Below are positions 8,227 to 17,612 of a DNA stretch of 62,148 nucleotides, piece after piece. Made by a program: the position numbers and the translations under genes. Source of the stretch: a bacterium (GTDB lineage: Bacteria > SZUA-79 > Acidulodesulfobacterales > Acidulodesulfobacteraceae); contig DAHVOJ010000006.1 of NCBI GenBank assembly GCA_027318865.1, positions 1 to 62,148 on the forward strand, given 5' to 3'. A model generated the notes under the pieces. The model worked only from the letters and a program-made list of their open reading frames with translations. It ran no database searches and had not been told where the DNA came from. Within the stretch, counting starts at the first letter, position 1, and each line of letters begins with the position of its first letter.

Positions 8227-9258
8227 ATGAAATTTGTCGATAATGCCGTAATAACTATTGCTTCAGGAAACGGCGGGAGGGGCGCAGTCAGCTTTAGAAG
8301 GGAGAAATTTATTCCCAAGGGAGGACCGGACGGCGGCGACGGAGGGAAAGGCGGAGACGTTATATTTAAAGTTTCGCATAATATAACGAGCCTTCTGGAT
8401 TTCAGGTATAAGCCGAGATATATTGCCGAAAACGGAGGCAGCGGTCAGGGCAACAACAAAAAAGGCAGAGACGGAAAGGATGTCGTAATAACCGTGCCGG
8501 TAGGCACTACCATTATAGATTTCGACTCCGGCGAAGTAGTGGCAGACCTTACGAAAGACGGCGAAGAAACGGTCCTGCTCAGGGGCGGAATCGGAGGGAA
8601 AGGCAACACTTTTTTTAAGTCTTCCACGCAGAGAAGACCCCGTTTTGCTCAACCGGGCATATCCGGCGCAACCAGAAAAGTCCGCCTTGTCCTGAAAAGT
8701 TTAGGAGATATAGGCTTAGTAGGGTTCCCTAATGCGGGGAAGTCAACTCTTATATCTAAACTTACCGGTTCTCACGCAAAAATAGCGCCGTATCCTTTTA
8801 CTACCAAAACTCCTAACCTTGGGGTTTATACGGGCAATAATCCGGACGAGTCCGCTAAAACTTTAACTATAGTCGATATTCCGGGTATAATAGAAGGCGC
8901 TTCGGAAGGCGCAGGTCTCGGGCTTAAGTTTTTAAGCCATATAGAGAGGTCTAATATACTTCTGCATCTGATTGAAATAGGAACTTTTAAAGATATTAAA
9001 ACGGCATACGAAGCGGTAATTAAAGAAATAGCCGAATACGACGAAAATGTTCTTAAAAAAGAACGAATAGCGGCCATAAATAAAATAGACCTGATTGCCG
9101 ACCGAAAGAAATTAAATAAAATTATTAAAGAAACTACGAAATTTTTTTCGGAGCAAAATATTCCCGTGTACTTTATATCGGCATTTTACGGTACCGGAAT
9201 AGACGAACTTAAAGTCGAATTAAATTTAATTTTAAATGAAAAAAATATTGCGGTATAA
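8227..9258 (+). CDS. obgE: Obg family GTPase
   Basis: ObgE is a GTPase that acts in 50S subunit assembly. The 343-residue protein has the glycine-rich Obg fold (residues 1-158; GGPDGGDGGKGGDV near 32-44). The G domain follows, with P-loop GFPNAGKST (166-174), DIPGIIEGASEGAGLG (217-232), NKIDLI and a final ISA motif. There is no C-terminal OCT extension, as in many Gram-negative homologues. No strong ribosome binding site precedes the ATG. It is followed by proB. Confidence 0.97.
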   Translation: MKFVDNAVITIASGNGGRGAVSFRREKFIPKGGPDGGDGGKGGDVIFKVSHNITSLLDFRYKPRYIAENGGSGQGNNKKGRDGKDVVITVPVGTTIIDFDSGEVVADLTKDGEETVLLRGGIGGKGNTFFKSSTQRRPRFAQPGISGATRKVRLVLKSLGDIGLVGFPNAGKSTLISKLTGSHAKIAPYPFTTKTPNLGVYTGNNPDESAKTLTIVDIPGIIEGASEGAGLGLKFLSHIERSNILLHLIEIGTFKDIKTAYEAVIKEIAEYDENVLKKERIAAINKIDLIADRKKLNKIIKETTKFFSEQNIPVYFISAFYGTGIDELKVELNLILNEKNIAV

Positions 9259-9312
9259 TTACAACATATTATAAAATTATCGTATTATATATTAAAATTA
9301 ATTAAGATATAA

Positions 9313-10476
9313 GTGAAAGAATATAACGGTCTTCAGAATAATTTTAAAGAATATTTCGATTCTAAAAGAAGAATAGTAATAAAAATAGGCACGCAGGTTC
9401 TTTTAAACGAAGAAGGAAAACTTTCTCCGCCGTCTTTTAAAAATATCTGCGGTTTCGTTAATTCTCTTAAGGCTCAAAAAAAGGAAGTAATTCTTGTTTC
9501 ATCCGGCGCTATCGCCGCGGGAAAAGATATGCTGGGCATAAACCCGGAAACAGGCGGGTTTTCCATTCCTCAAAAACAGGCGTTCGCCGCATGCGGACAG
9601 CCCGTTTTGATGAAAAATTACGATTCCTTTTTTAAACGGTACGGCCTTAAAACCGCGCAGGTCCTTTTAACAAAAGAAGACGTTTCCGTCAGAAAGAGAT
9701 TTACAAATGCGCGCAATACCATATATGAACTGCTTAATAACGGAGTAATTCCTATAATAAACGAAAACGACACCGTTTCGTACGAAGAAATAAAATTTTC
9801 TGACAACGACCAGTTATCAGCGCTCGTTTTAAACTTGGTATGCGCGGACCTTTTTATTATTCTTTCAAACGTAAAAGGGGTTTTCGATAAAAATCCGAAT
9901 ATTTATAAAAATGCAAAACCGGTCAAAATCATAAACGATATTAAAAATTACATTAAAAATTTTAAAGACGGTTCTAAAAGCATTCACGGAACCGGAGGCA
10001 TGAAATCAAAACTTTATGCCGCTTTTATTGCCGCAAGCGCAGGCATAGATACCGTCATCGCTTCGGGTAAAGACAAAAAAAGCTTAGATTTTTTATCGGA
10101 AGGCAAATTATGCGGAACTTTGATTGTTTCCTCGCCTCGTAACAAAATAAACAAAAAAAAACACTGGCTTTTATTCGGGATGGAAAAAACGGGAGAGATA
10201 GTTGCCGATAAAGGCGCTATCGAAGCGATTACTTTCCAAAATAAAAGCCTTCTTGCAGGCGGCATAATTAAAATAAAGGGCGATTTTAAAAAAGGCGATG
10301 GAGTTTATATATTGGACGAAAACGGAACCGTTTTTTCTAAGGGCATCGCTAATCTCGATTCGGACGATGTTAAAAAAATAAAAGGTTTGAGCGCCGAAGA
10401 AATAAAAATAAAATTCGGCAAAGATAAAATTTCCTCTTTAGTAGTCCATAAAGATAAAATGGCTTCAAATGTATAA
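9313..10476 (+). CDS. proB: glutamate 5-kinase
   Basis: ProB phosphorylates glutamate, the first step of proline synthesis. The product of 387 residues has an amino-acid kinase domain (VIKIGTQVL, VSSGAIAAGKDMLG, NENDTVSYEEIKFSDNDQLS, HGTGGMKSK). A C-terminal PUA domain begins at about residue 285 (GEIVADKGAIEAI, LLAGGIIKIKGDFKKGD). Translation starts at GTG: an in-frame stop lies immediately before it (9310-9312) and no ATG occurs near the N-terminus. proA follows 24 bp downstream, so the two enzymes are almost certainly co-expressed. Confidence 0.96.
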   Translation: MKEYNGLQNNFKEYFDSKRRIVIKIGTQVLLNEEGKLSPPSFKNICGFVNSLKAQKKEVILVSSGAIAAGKDMLGINPETGGFSIPQKQAFAACGQPVLMKNYDSFFKRYGLKTAQVLLTKEDVSVRKRFTNARNTIYELLNNGVIPIINENDTVSYEEIKFSDNDQLSALVLNLVCADLFIILSNVKGVFDKNPNIYKNAKPVKIINDIKNYIKNFKDGSKSIHGTGGMKSKLYAAFIAASAGIDTVIASGKDKKSLDFLSEGKLCGTLIVSSPRNKINKKKHWLLFGMEKTGEIVADKGAIEAITFQNKSLLAGGIIKIKGDFKKGDGVYILDENGTVFSKGIANLDSDDVKKIKGLSAEEIKIKFGKDKISSLVVHKDKMASNV

Positions 10477-10500
10477 AAATAGGAGTTTAAAGGAGCAGAT

Positions 10501-11778
10501 ATGGACAATATGAGTAAAACCGCATCTATAGAAGAAATTGCGGAGAAGGCTTACGGCGCAAGCAGTAATATAGCAAATGCCGGCCCCGCAATAAAACTTA
10601 ATATACTCGGAACCCTTAGGGACCTTTTAATTAAAAATAAAAAGCGGATAGAAGCCGAAAATGCCAAGGATATAGAAAGCGCAAAAGCGGCGGGATTAAG
10701 CAAGCCTATGCTGGACAGGCTTCATATCGGCGAAAAGACGTTTTCTTCCATGCTTAACTCTATCGACGACGTAATGAAGATTAAAGACCCCGTAGGCGAA
10801 ATAGAAAATATCGCGGTAAGGCCGAACGGGCTTATGGTAGGCAGGATGAGAATACCGCTCGGCGTAATCGGAATAATTTACGAATCGAGACCTAACGTTA
10901 CTGTCGATGCGTCGATACTCTGTCTTTTGTCCGGGAACGCGGTAATATTAAGGGGCGGTTCGGAAGCCATAAACTCGAATAAAATACTTGCTTCGATAGT
11001 TTCGGAAAGCTTAAAAATTAACGGTCTTCCTCCGGAAGCCGTTTCTATAGTTCCTTATACGGACAGGTCTGCAATTGCGGAAATGATATCGCTCAAAAAA
11101 TACATAGACCTTATAATTCCGCGGGGCGGCGAAGGACTTATTTCGTTCGTGACGGAAAATTCCAAAATTCCGGTAATAAAGCACGATAAAGGCGTCTGCC
11201 ATATATACGTCGATAAATATGCCGATATAAAGAAGTCGGTCGATGTAATAATTAATTCAAAAGTTCAGAGGCCTTCGGTATGCAACGCCTTAGAAACCCT
11301 TTTAGTCCACTCCGATATTATGGACGGCTTTATGCCGGAAATGCTTGCCGAACTTAAGAAAAATAACGTTGAAACAAGAGTGGACGGCGAAATTATGAAT
11401 ATTTTTAAAAATAAGTTTAATTTTATAACTCCGGCAACCGATGCAGACTGGGATGCAGAATATCTTAACCTTACGCTGTCGGTTAAAGCCGTTAAAAATA
11501 TGGACGAAGCTATAGAGCATATAAAACTGCACGGTTCCGACCATACCGAGTCTATATTGACGGAAAATTATACCCGCGCGCTCGAGTTCATAAAAAAAGT
11601 AAATTCATCCTGCGTACTGATAAACGCTTCTACAAGGTTTAACGACGGTTTCGAGCTGGGACTCGGCGCAGAAATAGGCATATCAACCTCAAAAATTCAT
11701 GCATTCGGACCTATGGGCGCAAGAGAACTTACGACGACTAAGTTTATAGTATTTGGAAACTACCAGAAGAGAGCGTAA
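10501..11778 (+). CDS. proA: glutamate-5-semialdehyde dehydrogenase
   Basis: ProA reduces gamma-glutamyl phosphate to the semialdehyde with NADPH, the second step of proline synthesis. The 425-residue product has the family motifs RIPLGVIGIIYESRPNVT, LRGGSEAINSN, IPRGGEGLI and the catalytic cysteine region VQRPSVCNALETLLV. Near the end it has STRFNDGFELGLGAEIGIST. An AAAGGAG ribosome binding site precedes the ATG. The length is normal and all key positions are present. Confidence 0.97.
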   Translation: MDNMSKTASIEEIAEKAYGASSNIANAGPAIKLNILGTLRDLLIKNKKRIEAENAKDIESAKAAGLSKPMLDRLHIGEKTFSSMLNSIDDVMKIKDPVGEIENIAVRPNGLMVGRMRIPLGVIGIIYESRPNVTVDASILCLLSGNAVILRGGSEAINSNKILASIVSESLKINGLPPEAVSIVPYTDRSAIAEMISLKKYIDLIIPRGGEGLISFVTENSKIPVIKHDKGVCHIYVDKYADIKKSVDVIINSKVQRPSVCNALETLLVHSDIMDGFMPEMLAELKKNNVETRVDGEIMNIFKNKFNFITPATDADWDAEYLNLTLSVKAVKNMDEAIEHIKLHGSDHTESILTENYTRALEFIKKVNSSCVLINASTRFNDGFELGLGAEIGISTSKIHAFGPMGARELTTTKFIVFGNYQKRA

Positions 11779-11790
11779 AAATTAAAAGTT

Positions 11791-12438
11791 ATGAAAATAG
11801 GAATTTTTGGCGGCACTTTTAATCCTATTCACTATGGACACTTAAGAGCCGCCGAAGAGATTGCCGAAAAATTTTTGGATAAGGTTATATTCGTTCCGAC
11901 GAATATAACGTCGCATAAAAATATTAACGATAACATACATCCGGAAAAAAGGCTTGAAATGATTAACATTGCTATAAAAGAAGACGAAAGATTCGGTTCT
12001 TCGGACGTCGAAATTAAAAGAGGCGGATTTTCTTATTCTTACGATACCGTAGTTCAGTTTAAAAAAAAATATAAAGGCGATAAATTATATTTCATAGTCG
12101 GGGCGGATACTTATGCGGACGTAAAAAACTGGAAGAATGCGGAAGCGGTTCTGGGAGCAATCGACTTTATAGTAGTCGGCAGGCCCAAGTACGGTTTTAA
12201 AAATATTGTAAAGCTTATCGATTTTTTACCCGATAATTTAAAAGAAGACGTTAATGTCGATTTAAATCAAAACAGTCTGACCATCAGGCAAAAAAGGTCT
12301 ATTTATTTTTTAAATACTACTAAGCTCGATATTTCTTCCACCGTTATAAGAAATAATTTTAAAAATAATATTTCCAATCTCTTTTTGTTGCCAAACAAGG
12401 TTATTAATTATATAATAAATAATAAATTATATGAATAA
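11791..12438 (+). CDS. nadD: nicotinate-nucleotide adenylyltransferase
   Basis: NadD adenylates nicotinate mononucleotide in NAD synthesis. The 215-residue product begins GIFGGTFNPIHYGHLRAAEE, the nucleotidyltransferase motif with (H/T)xGH. It also has FIVGADTYADVKNW and ends with the ISSTVIRNN motif before a short C-terminal helix. It lies 12 bp after proA and overlaps rsfS by 8 bp, so translation of the two is probably coupled. Confidence 0.95.
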   Translation: MKIGIFGGTFNPIHYGHLRAAEEIAEKFLDKVIFVPTNITSHKNINDNIHPEKRLEMINIAIKEDERFGSSDVEIKRGGFSYSYDTVVQFKKKYKGDKLYFIVGADTYADVKNWKNAEAVLGAIDFIVVGRPKYGFKNIVKLIDFLPDNLKEDVNVDLNQNSLTIRQKRSIYFLNTTKLDISSTVIRNNFKNNISNLFLLPNKVINYIINNKLYE

Positions 12439-12820
12439 AAATAGAAAGCCGCTAAAAAGGACGAACAAAGATATAAGGTCTATTATAAATTTACTTTTAG
12501 AGAAAAAAGCACATAATATTATAGTTTTAGACGTCAGAAAAATTTCGGGTATTACCGATTTTATATTTATAGCCGGAGGTTCGTCGGACAGGCACATTAA
12601 TACTATAGCGGAAAACCTGCTTTCGTCTTTTAAGCGGAAGCCTTTGGGCCACGAAGGATTTTCTACTCCCGGTTCAAGATGGATAGTGATAGATTACGGC
12701 AGTATTATGATACATTTAATTCACGACGATTTGAGGCATTATTATAACATAGAAGGATTATGGCCGGAGGCAAAAGAATTAGTCGTAGAATCTTCGTTCG
12801 GCGAAGCCCTTAAGGTTTAG
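12431..12820 (+). CDS. rsfS: ribosome silencing factor RsfS
   Basis: RsfS binds ribosomal protein L14 and blocks subunit joining under starvation. The 129-residue product shows the Iojap/RsfS pattern: NIIVLDVRKISGITDFIFIAGGSSDRHI, given here as the landmark of residues 28-55. It continues with GHEGFSTPGSRWIVIDYGSIMIHLI and ends with YYNIEGLWPEAK. It overlaps nadD, a gene order conserved in many bacteria. The positively charged N-terminus (KNRKPLKRTNK) is slightly longer than usual. Confidence 0.94.
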   Translation: MNKNRKPLKRTNKDIRSIINLLLEKKAHNIIVLDVRKISGITDFIFIAGGSSDRHINTIAENLLSSFKRKPLGHEGFSTPGSRWIVIDYGSIMIHLIHDDLRHYYNIEGLWPEAKELVVESSFGEALKV

Positions 12821-12906
12821 TTAAAATATAAAAGTTATTAAGTCATAAATAAATCATAATAAAAATGAGATATATAAATATATAATATAACCGGCAGACG
12901 TAAAAT

Positions 12907-14253
12907 ATGTATATAATAACGGTAATAGTAGCAATACTTATTTTAGTGGCATTTTTCGAGTATCTTTACGCTCTTAATCCACAGAGGGTTCCTCTGCATT
13001 ATGCCCCCGGAAAACTTTACGTATTTCACAATTATCTTATAATTTATATATTTTCCGCATTTCTAATCGGCATAGCGCTTATTTTAATTATAAATGTTTT
13101 AAAAGATTCCGTCGTCCAGATAAAAAATATATTTTATAAAAGAAAGCAGTACATAAAAACGGAATTGGACAATTCGGTAAATAAAGCATTCGATGCTTAC
13201 ATTAAAGGACAATACGATAAGGGCATAGATTTAATTAAAAAATATTTATTAAATTATCCAAATAATATTAGCGCATATCTTCTGCTTGCCAAAATTTACA
13301 AGCATAAGGGTAAAATAAAAGAAGCCGAAAACGCGATAAATAAAACTCTTGAAATAGAAAAAGAAAACGTGACGGCTCTTAACGAAGCCGGAAATCTTTA
13401 TAAACTCAATAAAGATTACGACAAAGCCGTTTTTTATTTTAATAAGGCTCTCGAATATTCTTCCGACGACCTTTATGCTATAGCGCAGCTTAAAGATATT
13501 TTTATAAAAAAAGAAGAATGGAAAAATGCATATAAAATGTCTAAACTGTTTCTTTCCCAGTCGAAGGATAAAGAAATAAATAAACAGGAAGAACAGGTAA
13601 TGCTTGGATTAAAATACGAATTCGGCAAATACCTCCTTGAATCAGAAAACGATGCGGAAAGGTCGGTAAAACGCTTTAATCAGGTACTCAGTCAGGATAA
13701 AAATTTCGTGCCGGCATATTTATCGCTTGGAGATGCTTTGATAAAAAAAGGAAAAATAAACGAAGCTTTCGAGTTATGGGAAAAAGCGTTTTTAAAAACG
13801 TCAAATTTAGCTTTAATTATAAAAATAGAAGACGTTTCCATAAAAATGAGCCATCCGGAGAATATAATAAAGTTTTATCAAGAACTTATATATAATAATA
13901 CGGAAAAGTGGGAATACAGATTTTTTCTCGGCAAATTGTATATAAGGCTTGAGATGATAGACGATGCTCTTGCCGTTTTATCTCTAATCCCTGTTTCTAT
14001 TTTTAAGGATAATTCTTTAAATTTACTGCTTGCGGAATGTTATTTTAAAAGAGGGAAATATAACGATGCCTCCGTAAATTTCAGAAAAGCCCTTAAAAGC
14101 AGTTATCCGGTTAAACTGCCGTTTGTATGTTCCGACTGCGGATTTGTTTCTTACAGTTATTCGTCGATATGTCCCGCGTGTAACCGGTGGAGCACGTTTA
14201 ATATTAAAACTGCGGGAACTTTATATGATTCCGGTTCAAAGGACGAAGTCTGA
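12907..14253 (+). CDS. LapA-LapB-like membrane TPR protein with zinc ribbon
   Basis: LapB (YciM) is an inner-membrane TPR protein that controls LPS synthesis through LpxC turnover; LapA is its small two-helix partner. This 448-residue product begins with two membrane helices (about 3-22 and 43-66) separated by LNPQRVPLHYAPGKLYVF, the layout of LapA/DUF1049. A basic helix, then TPR units over about residues 100-400 follow (AYLLLAKIYKHKGKIKEAENAI and others). A rubredoxin-type metal knuckle CSDCG...CPACN sits at about 409-427, as in LapB. It therefore looks like LapA and LapB in one chain. Function is inferred from architecture. It is followed by gpmI. Confidence 0.75.
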   Translation: MYIITVIVAILILVAFFEYLYALNPQRVPLHYAPGKLYVFHNYLIIYIFSAFLIGIALILIINVLKDSVVQIKNIFYKRKQYIKTELDNSVNKAFDAYIKGQYDKGIDLIKKYLLNYPNNISAYLLLAKIYKHKGKIKEAENAINKTLEIEKENVTALNEAGNLYKLNKDYDKAVFYFNKALEYSSDDLYAIAQLKDIFIKKEEWKNAYKMSKLFLSQSKDKEINKQEEQVMLGLKYEFGKYLLESENDAERSVKRFNQVLSQDKNFVPAYLSLGDALIKKGKINEAFELWEKAFLKTSNLALIIKIEDVSIKMSHPENIIKFYQELIYNNTEKWEYRFFLGKLYIRLEMIDDALAVLSLIPVSIFKDNSLNLLLAECYFKRGKYNDASVNFRKALKSSYPVKLPFVCSDCGFVSYSYSSICPACNRWSTFNIKTAGTLYDSGSKDEV

Positions 14254-14331
14254 AATATATCCTCCTGAAATATATCTTCGTTATCCCGCTAAATTTAATA
14301 TTATATTATCATATAGATAAAATAATAAAAT

Positions 14332-15879
14332 ATGAAAAAATCAAAAAGTGCCGTTTTAATTATATTAGACGGTTTCGGTATATCTCCAAAAATCGAGGGC
14401 AATGCAATAATTAACGCCAAACCGGAATTTATAGAAAAACTCTTTAAAAATTATCCTTATACTACGCTAAAAGCTCACGGATTAGACGTCGGCCTGCCGG
14501 AAAACACTATGGGAAATTCAGAGGTCGGCCATTCCAATATAGGCGCAGGAAGAGTTATAATGCAGGATTTGACGAAAATAGACCGGCTTATAAAAGACGA
14601 TAAACTTAAAGATAATGCCGTTTTATCGGAATTTTTAAAACAAATAAAATCCGAAAGTTCGACGGTCCACCTTATGGGGCTGCTTTCGGAAAGCGGGGTA
14701 CATTCGGAACTTGAACATTTATTGTATTTAATAGACTTTTTTTATAATAACGGGGTAAAAAAAATTTACCTTCATCCTTTTTTAGACGGCAGGGATTCTC
14801 CTCCGCAAAGCGCCCTCGTCTTCATCGGCAAATTAACGGAGCATATAAAGCCTTTTTCCGGCAGGGTGTTTATTCCGACTCTTTGCGGAAGGTTTTACGC
14901 AATGGACAGGGATACCCGCTGGGATAGAGTAGAAGCCGCTTTTAATTTGCTTACGCAGTTAAAAGGAGAAAAATTTAACGACCCCGTAAGCGCAATTAAA
15001 ACATTTTACGGAGATAATATAACCGATGAATTTATGCCCGCTATAGTTATAGATAACGGTGCGGATGAGGGCGGCAGAATAAAAGAAAACGACGGAGTTC
15101 TCTTTTTTAATTTCAGGGCGGACAGGGCGAAACAGCTGACTATGGCTTTTACTTTCGACGACTTTAATTATTTTTCGAGGGGAGATTTTAAGCCGGTTAA
15201 AAATTTCGTTACGATGACTAGATACGACGATTCGTTTGAAAATAAATATATTATAGAACCTCAAAACTATTCCAATATTTTAGGAGAGGTTATATCCAAT
15301 TGCGGTTTTAACCAGTTTAGGATTGCCGAAACCGAGAAATATGCCCACGTAACATACTTTTTTAATTGCGGCAGGGAAGAGCCGTTTAAAAACGAGGACA
15401 GGCTGTTGATACCCTCGCCGAGAGAATTTAAAACATACGATTTAATACCGGAGATGAGCGCGTTTAAAATTAAAGACGCTCTTATAGAAAGGATAAAATC
15501 CAACAAATACGAATTAATAGTCTGCAATTTTGCAAACTGCGATATGGTGGGGCATACCGGAAACTATGGCGCCGCTATAAAAGCCGTTCGGGCGGTTAAT
15601 TCGGTAATTAGCGAGATAGCGCCTGCAGTCTTAAGCCTAGGCGACTGCGTATGCGCGATAACGGCGGACCACGGCAATGCCGAAACAATGTTGGACGATA
15701 ACGGCGAGCCTATGACCAACCATACTCTTAACCCTGTACCGTTCGTCATAGTTTCTAACGGTTATAAAGAAATTCCGCCTTTGAAGCCCGGCAGGCTTGC
15801 GGACATCGCTCCTACTATTCTTAAACTGCTCGGTTTAGATATGCCAAAGGAGATGACCGGACGCGTTTTATGGGAATAG
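14332..15879 (+). CDS. gpmI: 2,3-bisphosphoglycerate-independent phosphoglycerate mutase
   Basis: GpmI interconverts 3- and 2-phosphoglycerate in glycolysis and gluconeogenesis, using two Mn ions and a phosphoserine. The 515-residue protein shows LIILDGFGIS, the catalytic serine motif MGNSEVGHSNIGAGR, FLDGRDSPP and CGRFYAMDRD. It also has FRADRAKQL, CNFANCDMVGHTG and ADHGNAE, so both metal sites are complete. It overlaps the next gene by 10 bp. Confidence 0.97.
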   Translation: MKKSKSAVLIILDGFGISPKIEGNAIINAKPEFIEKLFKNYPYTTLKAHGLDVGLPENTMGNSEVGHSNIGAGRVIMQDLTKIDRLIKDDKLKDNAVLSEFLKQIKSESSTVHLMGLLSESGVHSELEHLLYLIDFFYNNGVKKIYLHPFLDGRDSPPQSALVFIGKLTEHIKPFSGRVFIPTLCGRFYAMDRDTRWDRVEAAFNLLTQLKGEKFNDPVSAIKTFYGDNITDEFMPAIVIDNGADEGGRIKENDGVLFFNFRADRAKQLTMAFTFDDFNYFSRGDFKPVKNFVTMTRYDDSFENKYIIEPQNYSNILGEVISNCGFNQFRIAETEKYAHVTYFFNCGREEPFKNEDRLLIPSPREFKTYDLIPEMSAFKIKDALIERIKSNKYELIVCNFANCDMVGHTGNYGAAIKAVRAVNSVISEIAPAVLSLGDCVCAITADHGNAETMLDDNGEPMTNHTLNPVPFVIVSNGYKEIPPLKPGRLADIAPTILKLLGLDMPKEMTGRVLWE

Positions 15880-16820
15880 TTTCATTTATTTATGCCGGTA
15901 AAGAGATAAGATTAGACCTTTTTTTGGCGGCGAAATTTTCCGATAAAACAAGGTCTTTTATTAAAAAGCAGATATTAAGCGGCGCAGTCGAAATTAACGG
16001 CGTCGTCGTTAAAAAGCCTGCCTACCCATTAAAAGAAGGCAGTCTGGTAGCGTTTAAAGAACCTGAGATAATAAAATCAGGCATACAGCCTTTTGATGTA
16101 GAACTCGAAATAATTTACGAAGACGATTATTTTGCGGCGGTGAACAAACCGGCAGGGATTCCGGCGCATCCGGGAAAAGGAAATTACGACAATACGCTGG
16201 TCAATATTTTAATAGGAAAGATATCCAACCTTTCCGGTATAGGAGGCGTCGAAAGACCGGGAATAGTTCACAGGTTGGACAAAGATACGTCCGGTATAAT
16301 GTTAATAGCAAAGAACGATTTTTCGCACAATGCTCTTGCGTCTAGTTTTAAAAATCGTGAAATTAAAAAGACTTATTTTGCCGTAACTTACGGCATTATT
16401 CCGCAAAAAAGCGGATGCATCGAGGGGTTTATAAAAAGGGATATCAAAAGCAGGATTAAAATGGCAATAGATAAAGATAAAAAAGAAGGCGGAAAACATT
16501 GCATTACCCGCTTCGAAAACGTAAAATCGCTCAGAGGCGCCGCAACACTTCTTAAAGTTATGCCTGAAACAGGAAGAACTCATCAAATCAGGGTCTCTCT
16601 TTTTGAAAGCGGTTATCCCGTCGTGGGAGATAAACTATACAAAAGAAAAGATATAGAGAATAAATACAAAAGTTTAAATTTTGTCAAAAGACAGATGCTG
16701 CACGCATATATGCTCGAATTTCCGCATCCCGAAACAAAAGAAAAAATGATTTTAAAAGCAAAGGTGCCGGACGATATGCTCTGGGCGTTTGATTGGGCGG
16801 ATGCGGATGACGTATTATGA
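15870..16820 (+). CDS. RluA/RluD-family pseudouridine synthase
   Basis: This enzyme makes pseudouridine in rRNA or tRNA. An S4 RNA-binding domain spans about residues 13-60 (SFIKKQILSGAVEINGVVVK). The catalytic domain follows, with VNKPAGIPAHPG, the active-site motif HRLDKDTSG (Asp137) and TGRTHQIRVSL. At 316 residues it matches RluD-type enzymes. The exact target cannot be assigned from sequence. It overlaps gpmI by 10 bp and pgeF by 4 bp (ATGA), so the three genes are probably translationally coupled. Confidence 0.92.
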   Translation: MGIVSFIYAGKEIRLDLFLAAKFSDKTRSFIKKQILSGAVEINGVVVKKPAYPLKEGSLVAFKEPEIIKSGIQPFDVELEIIYEDDYFAAVNKPAGIPAHPGKGNYDNTLVNILIGKISNLSGIGGVERPGIVHRLDKDTSGIMLIAKNDFSHNALASSFKNREIKKTYFAVTYGIIPQKSGCIEGFIKRDIKSRIKMAIDKDKKEGGKHCITRFENVKSLRGAATLLKVMPETGRTHQIRVSLFESGYPVVGDKLYKRKDIENKYKSLNFVKRQMLHAYMLEFPHPETKEKMILKAKVPDDMLWAFDWADADDVL

Positions 16821-17593
16821 TTTATTTATTAGACAAAGACAGGCTAAATCTTAAAGATGGCGGTATAGAATATGGTTTTATGGATGGTTCGGTAGATTTT
16901 AGTCCGGTGAATTCGCCTGCAAGAAAAGAGCTTTTAAATATTATTTCGACCGATTTAAAAGAATCCGTATATTATTTATATGAAGTCAAGCAGAGCCACG
17001 GCGTAAACGTAAACGTTTTAGGCGAAAAATTTAAAGAAACTGTTAGAGCCGGCTATAACGTGTTTGACGCAGACGACGCAGATGGAGTTTTTACCGGAGA
17101 ACGCGGCGTAGCGCTCTGTGTAAGGACGGCTGATTGCGTTCCAGTGCTTTTTGCCGCCGGTATTAAAGGTAAAGGTAGAGCCGATAGCGTTATAGGCGCA
17201 GTGCATTGCGGCTGGAAAGGGGCCTACGGCGGAATAATAAAAAATGCGAAAGATATTCTAACGGATAAGTTTAAGACGGACGTTAGCGCTGTTTCGGCAA
17301 TTATAGGACCCTCGATTTGTAAAAATTGTTATGAAGTTCAAGAAGATTTTTTCAATTTATTTTTAACGAAAAAAATTTCGAATAAGAGATTTTTTGAACA
17401 AAATGCCGATAAATGTAAAACTTTTTTCGATTTGAAGGCATTTATTAAAAATGAATTAATTTTATGCGGATTCGGCAATGGAAATATTTACGATATAGAT
17501 AAATGCACTTTTGAAGATGCCGGTTTTTTCAGCTATAGGCGCGATAAAACCGACAAAAGGCAAGTTTCTTTTATTGTAATGGCGGATATATGA
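16817..17593 (+). CDS. pgeF: PgeF/YfiH-family peptidoglycan editing factor
   Basis: The family (formerly multicopper polyphenol oxidase/laccase YfiH) binds one zinc. In E. coli it removes wrongly incorporated amino acids from muropeptides; some members have purine nucleosidase activity. The 258-residue product carries the three metal-ligand positions: His61 in QSHGV, Cys107 in RTADCVPVLF, and His130 in AVHCGWKGAYGG. It ends with FFSYRRDK..RQVSFI, also typical. The start overlaps the preceding stop as ATGA. Confidence 0.9.
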   Translation: MIYLLDKDRLNLKDGGIEYGFMDGSVDFSPVNSPARKELLNIISTDLKESVYYLYEVKQSHGVNVNVLGEKFKETVRAGYNVFDADDADGVFTGERGVALCVRTADCVPVLFAAGIKGKGRADSVIGAVHCGWKGAYGGIIKNAKDILTDKFKTDVSAVSAIIGPSICKNCYEVQEDFFNLFLTKKISNKRFFEQNADKCKTFFDLKAFIKNELILCGFGNGNIYDIDKCTFEDAGFFSYRRDKTDKRQVSFIVMADI

Positions 17594-17612
17594 TTGGAGG
17601 GTTTCATAAAAA

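Noticed and set aside
8263-8652. 129-codon minus-strand ORF inside obgE
   Set aside because: It is a shadow of the conserved Obg domain in another frame; the plus-strand gene has every family motif.
14123-14320. 65-codon ORF overlapping the end of the LapAB-like gene
   Set aside because: It is a different frame of the zinc-ribbon region, and the alternative frame keeps the CxxC knuckles.
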